Origin: Campylobacterales bacterium
GTDB taxonomy: Bacteria > Campylobacterota > Campylobacteria > Campylobacterales > QNZT01
Direction of reading: 5' to 3'
Assembly (NCBI GenBank): GCA_027066435.1
Contig: JAMONX010000035.1
Span: forward strand, 1-46,812
DNA length: 46,812 nucleotides
Shown here in pieces: positions 23,058-31,352 of the stretch. Under the pieces are notes generated by a model that was not told the DNA's origin, did not search any database, and saw only the letters and a program-made list of their open reading frames with translations. Within the stretch, counting starts at the first letter, position 1; each line of letters opens with the position of its first letter. A program made the position numbers and the translations under genes.

Positions 23058-25021
23058 GAATAGTTTTACTTTTTGTACTTTTTATCTCTAGCCTTTTTGC
23101 ATCTGATCCATATAAAAATATCACGCATTTTACACTAGATAATGGTTTGAGTGTTTATCTTTATCCTGATAATAAAGCGAAAAATATACAGATAATTGTA
23201 GATGTTAAAGTTGGAAGAAAAGTAGAAAACAGAGAAAATGCAGGCTTGTCGCATCTAGTTGAGCATATAGTTTTTAGAGATCAAAGAGTAAAAGATAAGG
23301 ATTATTTGAATCTTTTTAAAGATGAGGGTGCTACTTATGTAAATGGTTATACAAAACTATATAAAACTCAGTATCTAACTACTATCAGTGCTGATAAATC
23401 TTACTGGATTGTAGAGCAATTTGCACAGATGCTTTTGGATAAGAATGTCACAAATGAGGATTTGAAATCAGAGAGAGGAGCACTTCAAGTTGAGATAGGC
23501 GAGGTGACCTGGGTAGATAAGTATGTACCTAGTTTTTGGAATTTGTTTGTGAATATTAAACATGTTCTTCCTCCGTTGGAGAATTTTTATAAAGATGAGT
23601 TTAGTATTGATGTAAAGGATGAAGAGAGAAAATATACTCCCAAGTCACTTTATCGACAAAATAATCAAAAATTCACACTTCAAGAAGTGATGAAACATTA
23701 TGATGACTACTACTATCCATCAAACATGATACTAAATATCACTGGAAATTTTGATTTAAATCAAATGAAAAATACAATAGAAAATAGTTTTGGAAGATTT
23801 ACAAAAAGCAGTGGCAAAACAATAGAAAAAAAGCACAGAAAAGTTGCTATACTTAATCAAAAACCTTATGAGCGATATGATATTAGTTTGGATGAAAATA
23901 GTGCTAGTGTCGGTGCAAAATTTATCTCTAATGACCCAAAAAAAATTATTATCTTAGATAGCTATGTTAAAGATTTAGGCAATAGATTAAATAAAGTTTT
24001 TAGAAATAAAAATGGAGAGAGTTACGGTGTTTTTGGATATACTTCACAGTATCATAATGCAGCTGTAGCTTTTATAAACTTCAATGCTCCTCATAGTGCG
24101 TTTGATAAAAATATAGAGTATGTAAAAAACCAAATCCAAAAAGAGAGCAACGGAGAACTTACAGATAAAGAGATAAAAGAGGCATTAAAGGCTTCTAAAG
24201 TAGAGTATAGTGCAATAGAACATGACACAGACTCTTTAATGGATATGATATTTAATTATCAGAATTTTAATAAAATGTTTGATGAAACAAAAACACCCTA
24301 TGAAATTTTAAACTCCATAACTCCACAAGAGTTTAAATCTGTAGTCAAAGAGACTTTTGTTTCACCAAACTATTATCAAAAACTTTATCGGGATTATTAT
24401 CTTTTTCCTTATGATTTTGTAATTTTCTTTTCTTTTCTACTTTTATTAACGCTTTATGTAGTATATCGACTTTTTAGCATTCGTATAGATAGGCGAAATA
24501 TTAGGATGCAAAGAAGATTAACGGGCTTATTTTTATCAGTTTTGATGATATTTTCATCGATTATATTTGCAGGTATTTTGACGGCATGGCTTGTTTACTT
24601 TGTGCTTAAAGTTTTACCAATAAGTTATTTATGGGTAAATGGTTATGATATGCCAACTTCTTATATAGTCTATTTAATTGATTTTGCATTTTCACTTTTA
24701 ATCACTTATATCGTTATAAAACTCTTTTTTAATTGGCTCTATATTAAACTTTATGTTACAGAGCATTCACTTATTTTAAGTGGCGTTAAAAATAAATATA
24801 TAAAACATCAAGATATTAAATCATTTGAAATAGTACCTTGGAAATTATCTTTGTGGCGAGAGATTCATGGTATGTCATTACTATTTTGGAAACCCCTTTT
24901 AAAAGTAACTTCAAATCATAATGATGTAGTCTATTTAAGAGCTAATAATGTAGAGCATTTGAAGTATGATTTAGAGTCTATTATTTTTCAAGAAGATAAA
25001 AAGAGAAGGATATTTGGATAG
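23054..25021 (+). CDS. M16-family metallopeptidase fused to membrane and PH-like domains
   Basis: The 655-residue protein has a signal peptide ([16 protein letters not shown]), an M16 zinc peptidase domain (about 20-190) with the inverted zinc motif HLVEH and the downstream glutamate in SERGALQVEIGE, and an M16_C domain (about 205-440; YYYPSNMILNITGNFDL). From about 450 it changes: three to four transmembrane segments (FVIFFSFLLLLTLYVVYRLF and others) and then a beta-rich C-terminal domain (about 585-650) that looks like a bacterial PH domain (YVTEHSLILSG, then IKSFEIVPW). M16 proteins are usually soluble or lipid-anchored, so this fusion is unusual. GTG start overlapping lspA (GTGA). Confidence 0.82.
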   Translation: MRIVLLFVLFISSLFASDPYKNITHFTLDNGLSVYLYPDNKAKNIQIIVDVKVGRKVENRENAGLSHLVEHIVFRDQRVKDKDYLNLFKDEGATYVNGYTKLYKTQYLTTISADKSYWIVEQFAQMLLDKNVTNEDLKSERGALQVEIGEVTWVDKYVPSFWNLFVNIKHVLPPLENFYKDEFSIDVKDEERKYTPKSLYRQNNQKFTLQEVMKHYDDYYYPSNMILNITGNFDLNQMKNTIENSFGRFTKSSGKTIEKKHRKVAILNQKPYERYDISLDENSASVGAKFISNDPKKIIILDSYVKDLGNRLNKVFRNKNGESYGVFGYTSQYHNAAVAFINFNAPHSAFDKNIEYVKNQIQKESNGELTDKEIKEALKASKVEYSAIEHDTDSLMDMIFNYQNFNKMFDETKTPYEILNSITPQEFKSVVKETFVSPNYYQKLYRDYYLFPYDFVIFFSFLLLLTLYVVYRLFSIRIDRRNIRMQRRLTGLFLSVLMIFSSIIFAGILTAWLVYFVLKVLPISYLWVNGYDMPTSYIVYLIDFAFSLLITYIVIKLFFNWLYIKLYVTEHSLILSGVKNKYIKHQDIKSFEIVPWKLSLWREIHGMSLLFWKPLLKVTSNHNDVVYLRANNVEHLKYDLESIIFQEDKKRRIFG

Positions 25022-25121
25022 CCTTCTCTACTGCGTGCATAAAAAACAGACAATTGCTTAACTAAAAAGTAAAAATATGATTAAAAATTAATCAATAAAC
25101 TGAACGAATTCTGTAAAAAAA

Positions 25122-25164
25122 TTGATTTAAGTCAAGAAAATTTCTCCAATAAAAAAGTTATAAT
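25122..25164 (+). promoter_or_regulatory. FNR/CRP-type site and -10 of the NO reductase operon
   Basis: TTGATTTAAGTCAA at 25122-25135 matches the FNR consensus TTGAT-N4-ATCAA at 9 of 10 positions. TATAAT at 25159-25164 gives a start near 25171, placing the site centre at about -42, the classic class II activator position. Low-oxygen or NO-responsive activation by an FNR/CRP-family regulator is inferred. Confidence 0.65.
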
Positions 25165-25197
25165 CAACGCTTCTTATATTTATTAAAAGGAGGTTTT

Positions 25198-25767
25198 ATG
25201 ACTGATTCGTTAGATGTACTTAGTACATTGAAAGTTGCGTATACGATATATACGCTTATTATCATATCTTTATTTGCTTGGTTTGCATACAGTATTGCAG
25301 CAGAGCATAAACCAAAAGGGATTGTGAGGGTACCATTTTATGGCTATATAGCTTTTTTGGTTTTTATAGGAGTATCAATACATATCTTGACATTTAATAA
25401 AGTTCCGTGGGTTGAGATGGATTTAAAAAGAGATGATATCAAATTTGATCAAGTTTTTCATATTTCAATGGCTGATCATAAGTTTAAACTTCCCAAAGAA
25501 AAGATGGTTATCGAGTGTGAACAAAAGATATTGTTTGAAGTTGAAAGTGATGATTTAACCTATGGTTTTGGTCTTTTTAGACAAGGTGGTACTATGGTAT
25601 TTCAGATGCAAGTTGTTCCAGGTAGTAGAAATGACATACTTTGGGAGTTTCATAAAAATGGAGTTTATGATATAAGGTCTACCGAATATTCAGGTCCAAA
25701 GGGTGCTAAAATGTTTGAAGATAGAGCTGTTGAAGTTAGAGGCTGCGATGTCAGTGAAAAAAGTTAA
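25198..25767 (+). CDS. Subunit II-like protein of a heme-copper NO reductase, no CuA ligands
   Basis: The 189-residue protein has transmembrane helices at about 12-32 and 47-66 and a periplasmic cupredoxin domain similar to cytochrome oxidase subunit II. In oxidases the CuA loop reads C-x-E-x-C-G-x-x-H-x-x-M; here it is STEYSGPKGAKM, so both cysteines and the histidine are gone while the scaffold Glu, Gly and Met remain. The subunit therefore cannot bind CuA. AAAGGAGG precedes the ATG, and an FNR-type site lies upstream. The catalytic subunit follows 8 bases later. Confidence 0.8.
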   Translation: MTDSLDVLSTLKVAYTIYTLIIISLFAWFAYSIAAEHKPKGIVRVPFYGYIAFLVFIGVSIHILTFNKVPWVEMDLKRDDIKFDQVFHISMADHKFKLPKEKMVIECEQKILFEVESDDLTYGFGLFRQGGTMVFQMQVVPGSRNDILWEFHKNGVYDIRSTEYSGPKGAKMFEDRAVEVRGCDVSEKS

Positions 25768-25775
25768 GGGGATAG

Positions 25776-27461
25776 ATGATGAATTTTAAAGAGACATTGA
25801 TTAATGGAGAACAAGGAGCTTTTAAACCAGACAGTATGACTCCTTTACAGAAAGTTACCCTTAGAGCCGTTGTGATTGGTTTGCTATTTTATGGTCTTGC
25901 TGCGGTTGAGGGTATGATGATGAGGGCCGCTCAAATAACACCTATAGAGGCACTAAATGCGGAGCATTACTTTTCAATTTTGACTGTACATCCTATCATA
26001 GGAATTTTCGGGTCAACTTATATGATAGTTTTTGGTGCATTTACCTTTTTGGTGCCATATCTTATGAAGAAACCACTATATAGTATAAAGATTGCAAATT
26101 ATACCTGGATGCTTATTGCTTCTGGTTCAGTTCTTGCATGGCTTGCGGGTTTTATTTATCAATACGCTCCTCTTTATACTCTATATTGGCCACTTCCTGT
26201 TGATTTTAAACAGTTCTCTTTGATTGGTGGTGCTATGTTTATCATAGGTATTGCACTTATTATGGTAGGAACTATTTTATTTATTGTTAATCTTTATGGA
26301 ACTATTTTTTCTAAAAAACCAGGTGAAGAAAAAAGGGAGATGAAAAAACTTCTGATTTCAGCTTTTGGTATTGATGGACTTTTGAACCTTATCAATAAGA
26401 TGCAAGGAAAACCACCATATGCAAAAGAGCCAGCAGTTTCACTTCCTGTAGTTGCTATATTTAGAGGAACTATTGATACTTTCTTGGATGCATTAGTGAT
26501 TCTAAGTTGTGGTATTTTAATACTTGTCTATATCTTTTCAGAGATGGGTGGAGTATCACTTGATTATAAGTCTATAGATGCACTTTTATATAAAAACTGG
26601 TTTTGGTGGGGGCTTGATTTAATAGCTGATGGGCTTGTTCTTATCTATGTTGCTGGTACTTGGTATCTTCTTGCTATGCTTATAACTGGTAAAAAACTTT
26701 TTATGGAAAATATCGCAAGAGCTGCACTTTTAGTAGAGCTTATTGTTTCATGGGCAGTTTGGTCTCATCACCTTATGTCAGATCAAGGTCAACCAAACTT
26801 GATGAAAGTAGTTTCGGGAGAGATGGTAACAGCGTTTGAACTTGTAACTCAAGGAATTGCTATATTTATCACACTTATGACACTCTGGCGTGCTAGACCA
26901 CTTAAGATGACAAATGAGTTAAAGTTTTTACTTGCAGGAATGTTGGGTTTTGCTTTGGCGGTTCCAGCTGGAATACTTCAAGCAGATTTAGGATTAAACA
27001 GAGTTTTACACAATACTCAGTGGATTATAGGACCACATGTTCATGTTGCTATACTTGTGGGTCTTACTATGACACTTTATTCGGTTATTTATACTCTATT
27101 TCCGATACTTACAAATGGTGCAAAGCTTTATAGCCAAAAGTTGGCAAATATTCACTTCTGGCTACACTTAGTTGGTGGTATAGGAATGGGTGCATTTATG
27201 GGAATGGCAGGAATTGACGGTATGCTTAGACGAGCCATGTATTCTGAAGGTGAATTTAGTACTTATATGATACTTGCGGGTATTTGTGGTTTAATGCTAC
27301 TAAGTGCATGGTTCATTTTTATGTTCAATGTTATTATGAGTGTGGGGCTTAAAGGGCTTATTGGTATATACATGCCAACTAAACTAAAAACTAGTGACTC
27401 TGTTCCTGCATCCGAAGCAGGGGCAACTCCAACAATAGAAGATGAAAAGAATAGAATTTAA
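25776..27461 (+). CDS. Heme-copper family NO reductase-like catalytic subunit (gNOR-type)
   Basis: The 561-residue membrane protein has about 12-14 transmembrane helices and the heme-copper ligands H72 (helix II, TVHPIIGIF), H331/H332 (helix VII, SHHLM) and H421/H423 (helix X, GPHVHV). The helix VI motif, HPEVY in oxidases with the metal-ligand histidine, reads WWGLDLIADG, so that histidine is missing and D281 or D285 lies close by. No cross-linked tyrosine is present, arguing against an oxygen reductase. From memory, families of alternative NO reductases (eNOR, sNOR, gNOR, nNOR) have been described with such ligand changes, and Sulfurimonas-type genomes carry one. NO reduction to N2O with membrane electrons is the likely role; exact family uncertain. 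Confidence 0.8.
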   Translation: MMNFKETLINGEQGAFKPDSMTPLQKVTLRAVVIGLLFYGLAAVEGMMMRAAQITPIEALNAEHYFSILTVHPIIGIFGSTYMIVFGAFTFLVPYLMKKPLYSIKIANYTWMLIASGSVLAWLAGFIYQYAPLYTLYWPLPVDFKQFSLIGGAMFIIGIALIMVGTILFIVNLYGTIFSKKPGEEKREMKKLLISAFGIDGLLNLINKMQGKPPYAKEPAVSLPVVAIFRGTIDTFLDALVILSCGILILVYIFSEMGGVSLDYKSIDALLYKNWFWWGLDLIADGLVLIYVAGTWYLLAMLITGKKLFMENIARAALLVELIVSWAVWSHHLMSDQGQPNLMKVVSGEMVTAFELVTQGIAIFITLMTLWRARPLKMTNELKFLLAGMLGFALAVPAGILQADLGLNRVLHNTQWIIGPHVHVAILVGLTMTLYSVIYTLFPILTNGAKLYSQKLANIHFWLHLVGGIGMGAFMGMAGIDGMLRRAMYSEGEFSTYMILAGICGLMLLSAWFIFMFNVIMSVGLKGLIGIYMPTKLKTSDSVPASEAGATPTIEDEKNRI

Positions 27462-27470
27462 TAGAAAAAT

Positions 27471-27506
27471 ATTAGCACTCAAGATAATGATATTTTGAGT
27501 GCTAAT
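27471..27506. repeat. Long hairpin with CIRCE-like half-sites between NO reductase gene and next gene
   Basis: ATTAGCACTCAAGATA and TATTTTGAGTGCTAAT pair along 16 positions (one G-U) around the loop ATGA. TTAGCACTC and GAGTGCTAA are exact CIRCE (HrcA operator) half-sites, but they are 16 bases apart instead of 9. No T-run follows on the plus strand. It may be an mRNA processing or stability hairpin, an attenuator, or an unusual operator. Confidence 0.6.
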
Positions 27507-27525
27507 TAAAAAGTAGGAGGAAAAC

Positions 27526-28119
27526 TTGGTAAATATTGATAAAGTACCAAAACAGATTATAGAAGATGGGCTTTTTAGTTATATCTATGATGAGATATGT
27601 GAAGAGGCAAATCTAAAAGAGATGAGTGAAGAGCAGATAAGAGAGTATTTACTAAAAAATCCAAAGTATTTAGATGAGTATAGAAGATTAAATAAAGATA
27701 TAGAAATTACCAATATTCATTTGAAAGATTTTGATATTTCTAATGATGAAAAAGGTGAATCTGTGGAAATAAAAAGAGAGATAAATGAAAATGCAGATAA
27801 ATTAAGAGGTTTAGAAAAATATTCTTTAAGCTCAAATGATAGTGCTTACCCTATTTGGATAGGTTCTTTGGCTGTGTTTGGGATATTTTCAATTCATAAC
27901 TTTTTTGGACTTTTTACAGATGTTTATCACTCTATGCCAGTTCTCATTTATGGTTCATATGTTTTTATAATTATTTATGCCTTTTATATGTATAAAAAAA
28001 CTCTTAAAAATCATGATAAAAAAAACAAACAGTATAAAGTTATTTTTAATCAGACAAAAGAGTTGATAGATAGTGGGATGCAAAAAGGTTATTTTACTAG
28101 AGATGAGATTTATGAGTAA
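27526..28119 (+). CDS. Unknown protein with two transmembrane segments
   Basis: The 197-residue protein starts with TTG behind a strong AGGAGG. About 105 N-terminal residues are charged and helical (KEMSEEQIREYLLKNPKYLD), then two transmembrane segments (about 110-130 and 138-155: WIGSLAVFGIFSIHNFFGLF; VLIYGSYVFIIIYAFYMY) and a short cytoplasmic tail. I do not recognise the family. It lies 64 bases after the NO reductase subunit on the same strand, separated by a strong hairpin, so it may be an accessory gene of that operon expressed at a different level. Confidence 0.7.
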   Translation: MVNIDKVPKQIIEDGLFSYIYDEICEEANLKEMSEEQIREYLLKNPKYLDEYRRLNKDIEITNIHLKDFDISNDEKGESVEIKREINENADKLRGLEKYSLSSNDSAYPIWIGSLAVFGIFSIHNFFGLFTDVYHSMPVLIYGSYVFIIIYAFYMYKKTLKNHDKKNKQYKVIFNQTKELIDSGMQKGYFTRDEIYE

Positions 28120-28121
28120 AT

Positions 28122-28199
28122 CTACTTTATAAGTGTATATATTATAGAGGAAATGGCGATAACAATTGCAAATATTTTAAGTCCTCTTTCAAATGTCAT
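28122..28199 (-). CDS. Possible 25-residue membrane peptide
   Basis: A short frame encodes MTFERGLKIFAIVIAISSII followed by YTLIK: a positively charged start and one hydrophobic helix, with AAAGG about 6 bases before the ATG. It fills the gap between the convergent neighbours. It could be a genuine single-pass small protein or a chance frame in AT-rich DNA. Confidence 0.4.
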   Translation of the reverse strand: MTFERGLKIFAIVIAISSIIYTLIK

Positions 28200-28233
28200 T
28201 TTTTGCCTTTATTTTTATTTTTGAGTATTGTAT

Positions 28234-28890
28234 CTAATAAACCCAATTTATACCACTTGTTGTGATGATTTCCGTCCAAGGACCATCAGGAACATCTTTA
28301 TACTCTACAAATATCCAATCTATTTTATCAATGCCATCTAAGTCAAGATAATCTCTTACCGCTGGAGATACATCAAATCCTGCATTTTCATTTATCTGAT
28401 TTTTAGGTTTTTTTGTACCAAAAACATAATCTATATCATTTTCTCCAAATGGTCCTACATCTTCCCATTGAGCATATGCTACTTTGCCATCTTTGTTGAT
28501 TATTTTAACCCACCTATTTTTACAAATTGATTGTTTTTTATCATCGTTTGGAGTTGCCCATGGGATATAAGATAAATTTGCTTTTTTAGTTCCATTTTTT
28601 TCAAAATCATTGTAAGGCAAAGCAAAATAGAAAGGGTTCTCTTTTGGTGTAAAGCTAGCTGGATGATAACCATCTCTCTCATTGGGTGTATCAACTCCGC
28701 CAAAAGATGAATTCCACTCACCATTCCAAGCACTATATACATTTGATATATGTCCATTTTCACTATTTGGTGGTTCACCTGCCCAAAAAACTGTTGCAGT
28801 GATATTTTTATGTATTATATACTTTTCAGAAGTATTATTCCCACAGCCAGCTAAAAATAGCACTACAAATATATAAAATGGTATTTTCAT
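28234..28890 (-). CDS. Lipoprotein with possible RlpA-like double-psi barrel
   Basis: The 218-residue protein has a lipoprotein signal with lipobox LAGC. The central part (about 50-180) contains NVYSAWNGEWNSSFGGVD, WVKIINKDGKVAYAQWEDVG and DVSPAVRDYL, a pattern reminiscent of double-psi beta-barrel domains as in RlpA, but this is a weak resemblance. The ATG overlaps the stop of the upstream VWA lipoprotein gene, indicating a two-gene operon of surface or periplasmic lipoproteins. Function unknown. Confidence 0.65.
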   Translation of the reverse strand: MKIPFYIFVVLFLAGCGNNTSEKYIIHKNITATVFWAGEPPNSENGHISNVYSAWNGEWNSSFGGVDTPNERDGYHPASFTPKENPFYFALPYNDFEKNGTKKANLSYIPWATPNDDKKQSICKNRWVKIINKDGKVAYAQWEDVGPFGENDIDYVFGTKKPKNQINENAGFDVSPAVRDYLDLDGIDKIDWIFVEYKDVPDGPWTEIITTSGINWVY

Positions 28891-30029
28891 AAATCACATC
28901 TAAAGTCGATATTTTCAGGAAGTGTTATATTGTCAGAGATTATGCCTATGCGACCCTCGCTTGATACTTTGATGCGAATATCTACAGCTCCTTCTTGAGT
29001 AGCTGGACAATAGTCTATTTTGTAAAAACTATCTCCCCAATCTGAAAGTTCTAAACTTAAATCATCAAAAGCACCATCAAGTTCACTATTTTGACTAACT
29101 GGGATATATTTATCTCTTCCTATGGCTGAGAGAACCCTTGTATCAACATTACCTAAACCAATTGTGTAATAATATAATCCTTTATGAGCATTCATAAAAT
29201 CAAACATCTTGCTCTCTGAAACTATTTCTGCAGAATCTCTACCATCGGTAAAAACTACTATAGATGCAAATTCAAAATGTTCAAGGTTTCCATTATTTTG
29301 AGGACTATAGTTGTCATAATTACAATTTCCAACCCATTGACAAGCCACTTTTGTAGCTTCTATGACCGCACCATTTAAGTTTGTGGAGCTAAAACCTTCA
29401 AGCTCAGTTCTTCTAAATGTTGGGTCATAAAGTTGATTTAAGCCATCTTTGAGTTCTGATTTGTTATTTGTAGCTGATGAAGTTCTTGAAGTTACTAATG
29501 CTGTGATGGTTGTTTTAGAGTTAAAATAGTATATAGCAACATTTTGATTTTCATTTACAGTATTGTCAATAAATGTTTTTGCAGATTCTACTAACTGATA
29601 ACAAAGATTTTTATCTTTTTCTAGCTCATTTTGTAAACTACCACAGTCACTAATCAAAGAGCCCGAAAAATCTAAAAGCAATAAAATATTGTTTGTTGTA
29701 ACTCTGCTATCTTTATCTAAAATAACTTTTGCTTCACTAGACGCAGTATTAGAGTTATTCTCATATATCTCATAAGTAATATTTTGAAGATTTCCAATTG
29801 GTCTGCCTTCTCTATCCTTAGATTGGGCAAGTAAACTATAGTGACCTTTATCTACATAGCTATTACCATTTTTATCTACAAGCTGACTTTTGGATTTGAT
29901 ATCAAAGATAATATCGCCACTATCAATTGCCGGAGCACCCAAAGTTTTTAACTTACTTGCTTCATCTCCAACTCTTCCACATCCAAAAAAGATGATAAAA
30001 ATGATAGGTATTATAAAATATTTTTGCAT
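28887..30029 (-). CDS. VWA-domain lipoprotein
   Basis: The 380-residue protein has a lipobox (FFGC, cysteine about 17). A von Willebrand factor A domain runs from about 115 to 325 with the MIDAS metal-site motif LLLDFSGSL (D-x-S-x-S) and the later VVFTDGRDSAE. Such domains mediate metal-dependent protein binding. An N-terminal beta-rich region precedes it. It is the first gene of the operon with the lipoprotein at 28234. Partner unknown. Confidence 0.8.
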   Translation of the reverse strand: MQKYFIIPIIFIIFFGCGRVGDEASKLKTLGAPAIDSGDIIFDIKSKSQLVDKNGNSYVDKGHYSLLAQSKDREGRPIGNLQNITYEIYENNSNTASSEAKVILDKDSRVTTNNILLLLDFSGSLISDCGSLQNELEKDKNLCYQLVESAKTFIDNTVNENQNVAIYYFNSKTTITALVTSRTSSATNNKSELKDGLNQLYDPTFRRTELEGFSSTNLNGAVIEATKVACQWVGNCNYDNYSPQNNGNLEHFEFASIVVFTDGRDSAEIVSESKMFDFMNAHKGLYYYTIGLGNVDTRVLSAIGRDKYIPVSQNSELDGAFDDLSLELSDWGDSFYKIDYCPATQEGAVDIRIKVSSEGRIGIISDNITLPENIDFRCDL

Positions 30030-30128
30030 TTTGATACTCCTAATAAAATTTTTTTTATTAAATCATTATATCGGAAATGTTTTTTAATTTAGGCAATGCT
30101 CTACACATTAACCACACAGCCAATAGTA

Positions 30129-30134
30129 TATAAT
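30129..30134 (+). promoter_or_regulatory. -10 box of the RND efflux operon
   Basis: TATAAT at 30129-30134 lies 31 bases before the GTG start at 30165. Its position inside an upstream in-frame extension (ATG 30096) argues that translation begins at the GTG. Confidence 0.45.
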
Positions 30135-30164
30135 TTCACACAATTAAATACAGAAGGGTTAAAA

Positions 30165-31352
30165 GTGTTAAAAAGAACAATATTTCTAAGTTCGCTTCTT
30201 ATCTCAACTAGCTTCTCTTTAGGGCTTGATGAGATTGTAAAAGATGCTTTGGTAGAAAACTTTGAAGTGCAAAAGTTGCTAAAAGATATTGATATTGCAC
30301 AGCAGAGTATAGAACTTTCCACAACTTGGGCAAATCCTATGGTTACATTTGGTGTAAATGATGTTCACTTTGATGAACCATTAAGAAGAGACAAAGAAGC
30401 TATGCAAACTCAGTATATATCACTCTCTCAGATAGTTCCTATAAACAATAAATTAGGAAAAAAAAAGGTGATTTTTAAAGAGGCAAAAGTGATTAGCAAG
30501 TTCTCTTTGGAAGATAAAAAACTCTATCTCTCCTCAAAAATAAAAGAGCTAGGTTATTCCATCATCATAACCAATAAAAAAATAGAACTTTTAAAAAGAT
30601 ATCAGGTAAACACAAAAGAGTTAGAGAACATTGCCTATATGTTGTATGAGAGTGGACAGACAAAACAGACAGTTCCTTTAAATGCAAAACTTTTAAACTC
30701 AAAACTGCAAATCCAGATGCAAAATCTAGAGTATAAATTAAAATCTCTAAAGATAAAACTAAAAGAGTTAACCTATAAAGATATCTCTTCTATTGAAGCA
30801 GATTTAGATAAAAAAAGTGATTTTATTGCAGATATAGAGTTGCATCCTGCAATTCAAGCTCTCAAAACAGAGGTTAAAAAACAATTAGCAGTTGCAAAGT
30901 TTAAAAAAGCTCAAGAGATTCCAGATGTAAAGGTTAATCTTGGGTACTTTCAAAGAGAAGGTAGAGAGGATTATCTCTCTGCTTCTGTAAACTTTGCTCT
31001 CCCTGTTCGTGGGATTGAAAGCAAAGAAGAGACGATAGCAAGATATAAAGCTTTACGCTCAGAAGATAAGTTGCAGACTCTTAAAATTACTTTTCAATCA
31101 AACTTAGATTTACTAAAAGAGAAGATGCAAACATCATATAGCAATTATGAAACGCTCCTACATGATATGAAGGGGCAAAAAGAGTATATAGGTCAAAATC
31201 TAGCTCTTCATGCACAGTTAGGACATATGAATAGTATAGATCTTATTCAAAATATCAATGACACTATATCTTTAGAGATGATGGCATTTGATGAACTTAA
31301 CAATTACTTTGTTTCATATGCAAAAAGTTTATATTTTAAAGGAGAATTATAA
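30165..31352 (+). CDS. TolC/CusC-like outer-membrane efflux protein
   Basis: The protein (395 residues from the GTG) is a TolC-family outer-membrane channel component: signal peptide MLKRTIFLSSLLISTSFSLG, then long amphipathic helices (LVENFEVQKLLKDIDIAQQS, and NFALPVRGIESKEETIARY). It is shorter than CusC and appears to hold the usual two half-repeats. I chose GTG 30165 because AGAAGGG lies 6 bases upstream, a signal peptide begins there and a promoter -10 lies between it and the upstream ATG. It overlaps the adaptor gene by 1 base. Confidence 0.8.
   Translation: MLKRTIFLSSLLISTSFSLGLDEIVKDALVENFEVQKLLKDIDIAQQSIELSTTWANPMVTFGVNDVHFDEPLRRDKEAMQTQYISLSQIVPINNKLGKKKVIFKEAKVISKFSLEDKKLYLSSKIKELGYSIIITNKKIELLKRYQVNTKELENIAYMLYESGQTKQTVPLNAKLLNSKLQIQMQNLEYKLKSLKIKLKELTYKDISSIEADLDKKSDFIADIELHPAIQALKTEVKKQLAVAKFKKAQEIPDVKVNLGYFQREGREDYLSASVNFALPVRGIESKEETIARYKALRSEDKLQTLKITFQSNLDLLKEKMQTSYSNYETLLHDMKGQKEYIGQNLALHAQLGHMNSIDLIQNINDTISLEMMAFDELNNYFVSYAKSLYFKGEL

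Noticed and set aside
27471-27506. Standard CIRCE operator or simple terminator
   Set aside because: Half-site spacing is 16 rather than 9 and no T-run follows on the plus strand, so neither label is safe; reported only as an unusual hairpin.
28500-28778. Second-frame ORF inside the 28234-28890 lipoprotein gene
   Set aside because: It is an out-of-frame shadow of the lipoprotein on the same strand.
30096-30164. Upstream start of the TolC-like gene
   Set aside because: A -10 box lies inside this stretch and a signal peptide begins at GTG 30165 behind AGAAGGG.
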